Source: Simplicispira sedimenti (GTDB taxonomy: Bacteria > Pseudomonadota > Gammaproteobacteria > Burkholderiales > Burkholderiaceae_C). Taken from it: DNA of 64,000 bases. Made by a program: the position numbers and the translations under genes. The stretch lies in assembly GCF_022760965.1 (NCBI RefSeq), contig NZ_JAKVIJ010000013.1:55644-119643 (forward strand), in the 5' to 3' direction. Position 1 is the stretch's first letter, and each line of letters starts with the position of its first letter. The notes below the pieces were generated by a model. That model did no database searches and was not told the origin of the DNA. It worked only from the letters and a program-made list of their open reading frames with translations. This document shows, piece after piece, positions 56,907-64,000 of the stretch.

Positions 56907-58112
56907 TTGAGCGATTCCTCTGCAACCCATCGTCGGCCAGCGCCCGTGCTGTTGGTCGGAGTGGACTTCGGGTTTCCCCATTTTGATGGGGAGCTAGAAG
57001 AGCTCGCCCTGCTCGCCAAGACCGCAGGGATGGAGCCGGTAGCGCACCTGACATGCAAGCGCAAGGCGCCTGACGCTGCGCTTTTTGTGGGCAGTGGCAA
57101 AGCCGATGAGATTCGTATGCTGGCGCAGATGCATGGTGCGAAGGAGGTGCTCTTCGATCAGTCGCTGAGTCCGGCGCAGCAGCGCAATCTCGAAAGGCAT
57201 CTGGAAATGCCGGTGAATGATCGCACGCTGCTGATTCTTGAAATCTTCGCTCAGCGAGCCCGCAGCCATGAAGGTAAGTTGCAGGTGGAACTCGCGCGCC
57301 TGCAATACCTGAGCACACGCTTGGTTCGTCGCTGGTCGCACCTCGAACGCCAAACGGGCGGTGCGGGCGTGCGAGGCGGTCCAGGGGAAAAGCAGATCGA
57401 GCTGGATCGGCGGATGATCGACGATGCGATCAAGAGAACCAAAGAGCGCTTGGTCAAGGTGAAGCGCCAGCGTTCGACGCAGAGACGCCAGCGGGAGAGG
57501 ACAGCGGTCTTCAATGTTTCCTTGGTCGGCTACACCAATGCGGGCAAATCCACGCTGTTCAACGCACTGGTGAAAGCGCGGGCCTATGCGGCAGACCAGC
57601 TGTTTGCCACCCTGGATACCACCACCCGACAGATGTATCTGGAGGCTGCTGGCTGCTCGGTTTCTCTCTCCGATACGGTGGGTTTCATCCGCGATCTTCC
57701 CCATGGGCTTGTGGCCGCATTTCAGGCCACGTTGCAGGAGGCTGTGGATGCTGATCTGTTGCTGCATGTCGTTGATGCGGCCAATCCCCACTACCCCGAG
57801 CAGATTCAACAAGTCCAGAAGGTGCTGAGGGAGATTGGTGCAGATGAGATACCGCAGATCCTTGTATTCAATAAACTGGACGCAGTGGATCCTGAAGCGC
57901 GCCCTGGTGTGCTCAAGGACAGCTACGATTTGGAGGGAAGACAGGTCGTACGCCTTTTCCTCAGTGCGCGCAATGCACAGGGCCTGGAGGTTCTTCGCAC
58001 CGAGTTGGCTGAACGGGTGCTGGAAGCGCGCTTGACAACGATGTCCCCAGAACTTGATGCTCCATTGCAGGATACCCCGGATGATTGGGCACAATCGCCG
58101 GGCCAACCATGA
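56907..58112 (+). CDS. hflX: Ribosome-splitting GTPase HflX
   Basis: A 401-residue GTPase that separates stalled or stressed ribosomes. The N-terminal domain has FVGSGKADEIRMLAQMHGAK and LSPAQQRNLERHLEMPVNDR; the helical linker RWSHLERQTGGAGVRGGPGE follows. G domain: VGYTNAGKSTLFNAL (about 207-221), SDTVGFIRDLPHGLVAAF, FNKLDAVD. TTG 56907 (LSDSSATHRR) is the likely start, but with weak ribosome-site support; TTG 56877 is an alternative. 22 bases before hflK. Confidence 0.95.
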   Translation: MSDSSATHRRPAPVLLVGVDFGFPHFDGELEELALLAKTAGMEPVAHLTCKRKAPDAALFVGSGKADEIRMLAQMHGAKEVLFDQSLSPAQQRNLERHLEMPVNDRTLLILEIFAQRARSHEGKLQVELARLQYLSTRLVRRWSHLERQTGGAGVRGGPGEKQIELDRRMIDDAIKRTKERLVKVKRQRSTQRRQRERTAVFNVSLVGYTNAGKSTLFNALVKARAYAADQLFATLDTTTRQMYLEAAGCSVSLSDTVGFIRDLPHGLVAAFQATLQEAVDADLLLHVVDAANPHYPEQIQQVQKVLREIGADEIPQILVFNKLDAVDPEARPGVLKDSYDLEGRQVVRLFLSARNAQGLEVLRTELAERVLEARLTTMSPELDAPLQDTPDDWAQSPGQP

Positions 58113-58134
58113 TAGAGAACCTGAGAAACTGCGC

Positions 58135-59508
58135 ATGAACTCTGAACACAACGTCCGCCGCTGGGCCAGCTTGCCTCAGCGCATGCGAGGGATGTTCAAC
58201 CTCAATGATCCTCGATGGGGCAGGGGTGATGACGATGCGGGTTCGCGTCCCGATTCAACCCGTCCTTCCTCCGAGCAGCAAGGCAATGATCGCGGTGGGC
58301 GTGATCCGAAGCAGGGAGGGCAGCCGCCCGACCTGGATGAGCTGTGGCGTGATCTCAATCGCAAGCTATCAGGTCTTTTTGGCGGAAAGAATGGTGGCGG
58401 AAGAGGTCCGACCAACAGCGGTGGTGGCGGCTTTCAGCCAGACATGAAGAGCGCTGGTGTGGGCGTTGGGCTTATCGCTGGCGTGGCAGTGTTGATTTGG
58501 CTAGGTACCGGCTTCTTTATCGTGCAGGAAGGCCAGCAGGCGGTCATCACCCAGTTTGGCAAATACAAAAGCACGGTAGGTGCCGGTTTCAATTGGCGCC
58601 TGCCCTATCCCATCCAGCGCCATGAGCTGGTGTTCGTGACGCAGATCCGTTCTGTGGATGTGGGGCGGGACACCATCATCAAGGCCACGGGCTTGAGGGA
58701 TTCGGCGATGCTGACCGAAGACGAGAATATCGTCGAAATCAAGTTTGCCGTGCAGTACCGCCTCAGCGACGCTCGGGCGTGGTTGTTTGAGAGCCGCAAT
58801 CCAGCGGAAGCCGTCGTTCAGGCCGCAGAAACGGCCGTGCGCGAGGTGGTCGGAAAGATGCGTATGGATTCCGCCTTGGCGGATGAGCGCGATCAGATCG
58901 CTCCCAGGGTGCGCACCCTTATGCAAACCATTCTGGATCGATACAAGGTGGGTGTGGAGATCGTAGGAATCAACTTGCAGCAGGGAGGCGTGCGACCACC
59001 TGAACAGGTGCAAGCCTCTTTTGATGATGTGCTCAAGGCGGGTCAGGAGCGCGAGCGTGCCAAGAATGAGGCGCAGGCTTACGCAAATGACGTGATCCCC
59101 CGGGCGACAGGTACTGCTGCCCGGCTCAAGGAAGAGGCGGAGGCCTACAAAGCACGTATCGTGGCCCAGGCGCAAGGTGATGCGCAGCGATTCAGTTCCG
59201 TGTTGGCGGAGTACCAGAAAGCCCCACAGGTGACCCGCGATCGCATGTATCTCGACACGATGCAGCAGGTGTATTCGAATGTGACCAAGGTGATTGTTGA
59301 CTCTCGCCAGGGATCCAATCTGCTGTACCTGCCGTTGGACAAAATCATGCAAAGCGTGGCACAGCAGCCTGCTGTGCTTGCGCAAGATGGTTCTGCCTCT
59401 TCTGGCGCAGGAATTGCCGCAGGGGCCGTACCTGCGCTCCCAGGAGCGGCATCCAATGACTCCAGGTCTCGCGATCTCAGCCGTTCGCGTGACCGTGAAT
59501 CCCGTTAG
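58135..59508 (+). CDS. hflK: FtsH modulator HflK
   Basis: A 457-residue SPFH/stomatin-type membrane protein that forms a cage with HflC around the FtsH protease. Gly/Asp/Arg-rich cytoplasmic N-terminus with FNLNDPRWGRGDDD (about 22-35), one membrane helix (about 106-126, VGVGLIAGVAVLIWLGTGFF), the SPFH domain (FIVQEGQQAVITQFGKY), a long coiled coil and an Arg/Ser-rich tail. ATG 58135 is chosen; ATG 58183 (MRGMFNLND) is possible. hflC begins 9 bases later. Confidence 0.95.
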   Translation: MNSEHNVRRWASLPQRMRGMFNLNDPRWGRGDDDAGSRPDSTRPSSEQQGNDRGGRDPKQGGQPPDLDELWRDLNRKLSGLFGGKNGGGRGPTNSGGGGFQPDMKSAGVGVGLIAGVAVLIWLGTGFFIVQEGQQAVITQFGKYKSTVGAGFNWRLPYPIQRHELVFVTQIRSVDVGRDTIIKATGLRDSAMLTEDENIVEIKFAVQYRLSDARAWLFESRNPAEAVVQAAETAVREVVGKMRMDSALADERDQIAPRVRTLMQTILDRYKVGVEIVGINLQQGGVRPPEQVQASFDDVLKAGQERERAKNEAQAYANDVIPRATGTAARLKEEAEAYKARIVAQAQGDAQRFSSVLAEYQKAPQVTRDRMYLDTMQQVYSNVTKVIVDSRQGSNLLYLPLDKIMQSVAQQPAVLAQDGSASSGAGIAAGAVPALPGAASNDSRSRDLSRSRDRESR

Positions 59509-59517
59509 GAGAGCAGT

Positions 59518-60417
59518 GTGAACAAGGTAGGTTTTTTTGCAACATCGATTCTGGTGGCCTTGGCTTTGCTCAGCTCGATGGTGTTTGTGGTTGACCAGCG
59601 CCAGTTCGGCGTGGTGTATGCCCTGGGGCAGATCAAGGAAGTGATTACTGAGCCGGGGCTGAATTTCAAGCTCCCGCCGCCGTTTCAGAATGTGTCCTAC
59701 ATCGACAAGCGGCTGCTGACTCTGGACAGTTCAGACACTGAGCCTGTCTTGACTGCGGAAAAGCAGCGCGTGGTCATCGATTGGTATGTTCGCTGGCGAA
59801 TCACCGATCCATCGGAGTACATTCGCAACGTGGGTTTGGACGAGAGCGCTGGTGCGTTGCAGCTCAATCGAGTGGTGCGCAATGCTTTTCAGGAAGAAAT
59901 CAATAAACGCACTGTCAAAGAGTTGCTGTCCCTCAAGCGGGAAGCTTTGATGGCGGACGTCAAGCGCGAGGTTCTCGAGTCCGTCAAGGGGCAAAAGCCA
60001 TGGGGTGTTGATGTGGTGGATGTCCGAATCACCCGCGTGGACTACGCTGAAACAATTACCGAGTCGGTGTACCGGCGCATGGAGGCCGAGCGCAAGCGAG
60101 TGGCCAACGAGCTTCGCTCTACCGGTGCAGCGGAAGGGGAAAAGATTCGCGCGGATGCGGATCGTCAGCGAGAAATCACCATTGCCAATGCCTACCGCGA
60201 TGCCCAAAAAGTGAAGGGGGAGGGCGATGCAGAGGCAGCCAAACTATATGCGGATGCCTTCGGCAAAGATCCTCAGTTTGCCCAGTTCTATCGCAGCTTA
60301 GATGCCTACAAGGCCAGTCTGAGCAAAAAAGGTGATGTCATGGTGCTTGATCCCTCGACCACGGATTTCTTCAAGGCTTACCGAGGGGCTGGCGCAGGAA
60401 GCCAGGCCAATCGTTGA
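59518..60417 (+). CDS. hflC: FtsH modulator HflC
   Basis: A 299-residue partner of HflK. N-terminal membrane helix (about 7-24), SPFH domain (FVVDQRQFGVVYALGQIKEV), and coiled coil with RMEAERKRVANELRSTGAAE. The C-terminus DPSTTDFFKAYRGA is typical. GTG 59518 is preceded by AGGAG. TTG of the next small gene overlaps the stop by 4 bases. Confidence 0.96.
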   Translation: MNKVGFFATSILVALALLSSMVFVVDQRQFGVVYALGQIKEVITEPGLNFKLPPPFQNVSYIDKRLLTLDSSDTEPVLTAEKQRVVIDWYVRWRITDPSEYIRNVGLDESAGALQLNRVVRNAFQEEINKRTVKELLSLKREALMADVKREVLESVKGQKPWGVDVVDVRITRVDYAETITESVYRRMEAERKRVANELRSTGAAEGEKIRADADRQREITIANAYRDAQKVKGEGDAEAAKLYADAFGKDPQFAQFYRSLDAYKASLSKKGDVMVLDPSTTDFFKAYRGAGAGSQANR

Positions 60418-60626
60418 GCGTGGGTGTGCCTGAGTCTATCCAGTGGGTAGATTCGCTCTGGATCGCGCTTGCACTCTTCTTCGTGCTGGAGGGATTGCTG
60501 CCATTTGCATCGCCCTCGCGGTGGCGGCAGTGGTTTTTGCAAGTGATGCAGATGCGTGATGGGCAGATTCGTTTCTTCGGCCTTGTGAGCATCCTGATGG
60601 GGTTGGCCATTCTGTTGCTTCTCTAG
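60414..60626 (+). CDS. DUF2065 (YjeT-like) membrane protein
   Basis: A 70-residue protein with two membrane helices (about 14-31 and 51-69) and the family pattern LEGLLPFASPSRWRQWFLQV. In many proteobacteria it follows hflC and precedes purA or hisZ. TTG 60414 overlaps the hflC stop; GTG 60420 is a possible start. Function unknown. Confidence 0.88.
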   Translation: MSVGVPESIQWVDSLWIALALFFVLEGLLPFASPSRWRQWFLQVMQMRDGQIRFFGLVSILMGLAILLLL

Positions 60627-60649
60627 TGCTTGTGAAATGTGACCGTTTT

Positions 60650-60677
60650 TTGCTGCTTGGTGCGCAGCCGGTAGAAT
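60650..60677 (+). promoter_or_regulatory. hisZ promoter candidate
   Basis: TTGCTG (60650-60655) and TAGAAT (60672-60677) are separated by 16 bases, ending about 29 bases before hisZ ATG. A plausible sigma-70 promoter that would separate hisZ-purA from the hfl genes. Confidence 0.45.
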
Positions 60678-60705
60678 TGCGGTTTTAACAGCCACCCTTT
60701 CTTTC

Positions 60706-61857
60706 ATGTCTGCCTGGCTCCTGCCGGATCACATTGCCGATGTTTTGCCTTCTGAGGCACGGAACATCGAAGAACTGCGCCGTAGCCTGCTTGATACGGC
60801 GCGCAGTTTTGGTTATGAATTGGTGATGCCTCCTTTGCTGGAGCACTTGGAGTCGTTGCTGACGGGTGCAGGCGAAGCGCTCGATTTGCAGACCTTCAAG
60901 CTTGTCGATCAGATTTCGGGTCGCATGATGGGTCTGAGGGCAGATACGACGCAGCAGGTTGCACGCATTGATGCACACTTGCTGAACCGACGGGGAGTCA
61001 CTCGCCTGTGTTACTGCGGTCCTGTGCTGCACACTTGGCCCGATCGTCCCCATGCAACACGCGAGCCATTGCAGTTTGGTGCTGAGATCTACGGTCACAC
61101 GGGCCCTGAGGCTGATCTGGAGGCACTGGACTTGTCCCGCGCCTGCCTGAACGTCGCGGGGGTTCGGAACATTACGGTGGACTTGGCAGATGTGCGGATT
61201 GTTCGCGCTTTGCTGGAAGGCGTTACGGTGGATCAGGACACCCTGCGCAGCGTGTTCGCGGCGCTGGCCGCCAAAGACTCCAGCGAATTGGCCTCGGTCA
61301 CTCGGGAGTTTCCGGCCCATGCCCGCGAGGGGTTGCTGGCGTTGGTGCAACTGTATGGCGATATCTCCGTGTTGGATGAGGCGTCGTCTTGTCTGCGGTA
61401 TGTGCCAGGTATTTCTGCGCTGCTGGCTGGATTGCGGTGGTTGGCGGATCGTATCGATGGTTGTGACGTCCGATTTGATTTGTCGGATTTGCGTGGCTAC
61501 GCTTACTACAGTGGTGCTCGGTTTGGTATCTATGCCGATAGCGCCAGTGATGCACTGGTTCGTGGTGGCCGTTATGACCAGGTGGGGGCTGTGTTTGGAC
61601 GTGACCGCCCGGCCGCAGGCTTCAGTCTAGACGTCAAGCAATTGGCCATGGTGACCCCAGTGCGGCCGCTCAAACCTGCCATCCGCGCGCCTTGGGGTGA
61701 TGCGGCAGACCTGCGACGGGTTATTTCCGACCTCAGGGCCCAAGGTGAGACGGTGGTCTGTGTGATGCCGGGCCATGAAAGTGAAGTCCAAGAGTTCCAA
61801 TGTGACCGAGAGCTGATCATGGTTCAGAACCAATGGTCAGTACGTTCCATTGTTTAA
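60706..61857 (+). CDS. hisZ: ATP phosphoribosyltransferase regulatory subunit
   Basis: A 383-residue HisS-like protein that activates the short form of HisG, the first step of histidine synthesis. The fold is visible in WLLPDHIADVLPSEARNIEE, RADTTQQVARIDAHLLN and YYSGARFGIYADSASDALVR with GGRYDQVG. The synthetase catalytic motifs and the tRNA-binding domain are missing, as expected for HisZ. ATG 60706 has a promoter-like pair upstream. Next gene purA is 29 bases downstream. Confidence 0.95.
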   Translation: MSAWLLPDHIADVLPSEARNIEELRRSLLDTARSFGYELVMPPLLEHLESLLTGAGEALDLQTFKLVDQISGRMMGLRADTTQQVARIDAHLLNRRGVTRLCYCGPVLHTWPDRPHATREPLQFGAEIYGHTGPEADLEALDLSRACLNVAGVRNITVDLADVRIVRALLEGVTVDQDTLRSVFAALAAKDSSELASVTREFPAHAREGLLALVQLYGDISVLDEASSCLRYVPGISALLAGLRWLADRIDGCDVRFDLSDLRGYAYYSGARFGIYADSASDALVRGGRYDQVGAVFGRDRPAAGFSLDVKQLAMVTPVRPLKPAIRAPWGDAADLRRVISDLRAQGETVVCVMPGHESEVQEFQCDRELIMVQNQWSVRSIV

Positions 61858-61886
61858 AGCGTATCGAAATCGAAACTGGGTTGGAA

Positions 61887-63260
61887 ATGAACACAAGCAA
61901 AGGTCGCAACGTTGTCGTGGTTGGTACCCAATGGGGCGACGAAGGCAAGGGCAAGTTGGTGGATTGGTTGACCGAAAGCGCCCAAGGTGTGGTGCGCTTC
62001 CAGGGTGGGCACAATGCCGGGCACACCCTCGTCATCAATGGTGTGAAGACAGCACTGCACTTGATCCCCAGTGGCATCATGCGCCCAGGAGTCAAGTGCT
62101 ACATCGGCAATGGGGTGGTGCTTTCCGCTGCCAAGCTGTTCGAGGAGATTGAGGGGCTGGAGCGTGCTGGCGTGGATGTTCGCTCGCGCCTGCGAGTGAG
62201 TGAAGCATGCCCGCTGATCTTGCCCTTCCATGCCGCCCTGGATGTCGCGCGCGAGGCAGCACGTGAAAAAGGCGGTACCGAGAAGATCGGTACCACAGGA
62301 CGTGGTATCGGTCCTGCCTATGAAGACAAAATCGCCCGCCGTGCGTTGCGTGTACAGGATCTTAAGGATCCGCAGCGCTTTGCGTCCAAGCTTCGCGAAC
62401 TGCTCGCCTTGCACAACCATGTGCTGACTAGCTTCCTCAATTCGGCACAGTTCGATTTCGGGCCTGTGTTGTCACCGTATATCCAAAACGGCCAAGTGCA
62501 GTTCGAGCCAGTGTTTGAGGAGGCCATGCGTCACGCAGAGCAACTCAAACCGATGATGGCAGATGTATCCCGGGAGTTGAACGAAGGCCACCTCCAAGGG
62601 CAAAACCTTCTTTTCGAAGGCGCGCAGGGTACCTTGCTCGATGTGGATCATGGCACCTATCCCTACGTCACATCCAGCAACTGTGTTGCCGGTAACGCGG
62701 CCGCAGGCGCCGGTGTGGGGCCTGGCATGTTACATTACATCTTGGGCATCACCAAAGCGTATTGCACCAGGGTTGGTGGAGGACCTTTCCCTACAGAACT
62801 TGATTGGGAAACACCCGGTACGCCTGGCTATCACATGAGTACGGTAGGGGCAGAAAAAGGGGTTACTACTGGGCGCAGCCGTCGATGCGGCTGGTTTGAC
62901 GCCGCTTTGCTCAAACGAAGTGCTCAGGTCAATGGCCTCACGGGTCTCTGCATTACCAAGCTGGACGTACTCGACGGCCTCAAGGAACTTCAGCTCTGCA
63001 CGGGCTACATGCTCGATGGCGAACGGATTGATCTGTTGCCTATGGGCGCCGACGAGATTGCACGGTGTACACCCATCTACGAAACGATGGAGGGGTGGAG
63101 TGATTCCACCGTGGGGATCACTGAATACGGCAAGCTACCTGCAAATGCACGTTTGTACCTGCAACGCATTGAAAGGGTCACTGGTGTACCTGTGGCACTG
63201 ATCTCGACCAGTCCCGATCGGGACCATACCATTGTGATGCAACATCCTTACATGCCTTAA
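61887..63260 (+). CDS. purA: Adenylosuccinate synthetase
   Basis: A 457-residue enzyme that joins IMP and aspartate with GTP, the first committed step to AMP. VVVGTQWGDEGKGKLVDWLT (GTP loop and catalytic aspartate), the GHNAGHT motif with its catalytic histidine, TTGRGIGPAYEDKIARRALR, LLFEGAQGTLLDVDHGTYPY, and GGGPFPTEL near the end. ATG 61887 (MNTSKGRN) is standard. The downstream phosphoribosyltransferase gene is also purine related. Confidence 0.97.
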   Translation: MNTSKGRNVVVVGTQWGDEGKGKLVDWLTESAQGVVRFQGGHNAGHTLVINGVKTALHLIPSGIMRPGVKCYIGNGVVLSAAKLFEEIEGLERAGVDVRSRLRVSEACPLILPFHAALDVAREAAREKGGTEKIGTTGRGIGPAYEDKIARRALRVQDLKDPQRFASKLRELLALHNHVLTSFLNSAQFDFGPVLSPYIQNGQVQFEPVFEEAMRHAEQLKPMMADVSRELNEGHLQGQNLLFEGAQGTLLDVDHGTYPYVTSSNCVAGNAAAGAGVGPGMLHYILGITKAYCTRVGGGPFPTELDWETPGTPGYHMSTVGAEKGVTTGRSRRCGWFDAALLKRSAQVNGLTGLCITKLDVLDGLKELQLCTGYMLDGERIDLLPMGADEIARCTPIYETMEGWSDSTVGITEYGKLPANARLYLQRIERVTGVPVALISTSPDRDHTIVMQHPYMP

Positions 63261-63261
63261 T

Positions 63262-63309
63262 GGCTTGAAAGCGCCAAAAATAAAGCGTCAATAGCTATTA
63301 AAATAGGAG
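63262..63309 (+). repeat. Interspersed intergenic repeat, copy G
   Basis: AAAGCGCCAAAAATAAAGCG then AGCTATTAAAATAGGAGC. The 3' part of the repeat, which in copy F reads ATAGTAGC, reads ATAGGAGC here and forms the Shine-Dalgarno of the next gene. Confidence 0.7.
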
Positions 63310-63314
63310 CAAAT

Positions 63315-63839
63315 ATGTTGACTGAAGACGGTAAGCATCTATACGTCAGCTATGACGAGTACCACAGCCTGATCGAAAAACTCGCACTGAGGGTTCATCA
63401 ATCGGGCTGGCAGTTCGACACCATTCTGTGTCTCGCGCGCGGAGGGATGCGCCCTGGCGATATTTTGAGCCGCATCTTTGATAAGCCTCTGGCCATCATG
63501 TCTACCAGCTCCTACCGGGCGGAGGCGGGAACGGTTCAAGGTCATCTTGACATTGCACGTTTTATCACCACCCCCAAAGGGGAAATTGCTGGTCGCGTGC
63601 TTCTGGTTGACGATCTTGCCGACAGCGGACACACCTTGCATGCTGTGATCAACATGCTCAAGACCAACTATGCGCCCATCACTGAGCTGCGCAGTGCGGT
63701 CATATGGACCAAGGCGGTGTCTTCGTTCACTCCAGACTATTCCGTGGAGTTCCTCTCCACCAACCCGTGGATACATCAGCCCTTTGAAACCTACGACAAC
63801 CTCAGCCCTGAGAAATTGCTGGAGAAGTGGAAGGTCTGA
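63315..63839 (+). CDS. Purine phosphoribosyltransferase (Hpt/Xgpt-like)
   Basis: A 174-residue type I phosphoribosyltransferase. PRPP motif VLLVDDLADSGHTLHAVINM at about 97-116; FDTILCLARGGMRPGDILSR near residue 33-52. Similar to proteins annotated as xanthine/hypoxanthine phosphoribosyltransferase in betaproteobacteria. It would salvage purine bases to nucleotides, next to purA. ATG 63315 has AGGAG a few bases upstream, lying in repeat copy G. Exact base specificity cannot be read from sequence. Confidence 0.9.
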   Translation: MLTEDGKHLYVSYDEYHSLIEKLALRVHQSGWQFDTILCLARGGMRPGDILSRIFDKPLAIMSTSSYRAEAGTVQGHLDIARFITTPKGEIAGRVLLVDDLADSGHTLHAVINMLKTNYAPITELRSAVIWTKAVSSFTPDYSVEFLSTNPWIHQPFETYDNLSPEKLLEKWKV

Positions 63840-63854
63840 CTTGGGTGGCTCGTG

Positions 63855-64000
63855 ACGCGTGCTACAATTCGCCTCCTCGCTTGTCGTTGATTGGTTGGAA
63901 CAGCTGCAAAAATTAAAATTTTTCGCAAAAGTCAGAGAAAACCGATGTACAATGCAAGGCTTCGCTGAACAGAAGGTTGCTGCTTGCGGTGGTTCTGGTT
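63855..64000 (+). promoter_or_regulatory. Two promoter-like -10 elements at window end
   Basis: TACAAT occurs near 63862 (with TTGGGT 16 bases upstream) and again near 63951, the latter after an A/T-rich block (about 63905-63930) that resembles an UP element. The sequence after the second, GCAAGGCTTCGCTGAAC, resembles leaders of stable-RNA operons. A strong promoter for a gene or RNA just outside the window is likely; its identity is not visible. Confidence 0.4.

Overview
The window reads as a high-GC chromosome segment of a betaproteobacterium, order Burkholderiales and most likely family Comamonadaceae (Acidovorax-like). The reasons are the long block rlmN-pilW-rodZ-ispG-hisS-yfgM-bamB-der-hfq-hflX-hflK-hflC-DUF2065-hisZ-purA, the separate hisZ, an RpoD of about 790 residues, and a short intergenic repeat (two small hairpins, core AGCTATNAAA) that recurs at least seven times. 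I recall similar repeats in Comamonadaceae genomes. No search could be run, so the placement is inference.

Layout. (1) 1-6158, minus strand: an iron locus made of DUF3649, PepSY reductase, DUF3325, TonB-dependent siderophore receptor, a second PepSY reductase and a partial small membrane protein, with one convincing and one weaker Fur-type site. (2) 6388-9356: bacterioferritin diverging from ahpC-ahpF across an OxyR-type site with exact 7-7-7 spacing. (3) 9448-15335: TetR regulator, then HlyD / RbbA-type double ABC-permease fusion / second permease, an efflux operon. (4) 15336-18650: a mobile-DNA scar with an IS1182-type remnant, a single integron-cassette-like unit (DUF6980 gene between GTTAGAC and GTCTAAC), an intact IS110-family transposase, a perfect palindrome and a composite transposase/recombinase relic. 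(5) 18651-24483: ppsR diverging from ppsA, then DUF4212 plus a sodium:solute symporter. (6) 24493-30010: FKBP isomerase, HxlR-type regulator, rpoD and dnaG on the minus strand; rpoD has a histone-H1/AT-hook-like N-terminal tail. (7) 30109-36419: an orphan PotD-like binding protein followed directly by a membrane diguanylate cyclase, then an acyl-CoA ligase and a Na/Pi cotransporter. (8) 36490-41332, minus strand: gamma-glutamyltransferase, a soluble diguanylate cyclase and a quinone oxidoreductase. (9) 41475-45004: surE-pcm-nlpD-rluD. (10) 45184-63839: scpB-rluB-ndk-rlmN-pilW-rodZ-ispG-hisS-yfgM-bamB-der-hfq-hflX-hflK-hflC-DUF2065-hisZ-purA-phosphoribosyltransferase, all on the plus strand with many 1-8 base overlaps.

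Most of the window is conserved housekeeping sequence. The parts that deserve a second look are the binding protein/GGDEF pair (it resembles the NspS-MbaA polyamine-sensing arrangement), the cassette and IS110 scar, the RpoD tail, and the intergenic repeat, which in two places supplies part of a gene (the C-terminus of the TetR protein and the Shine-Dalgarno region of the last gene).
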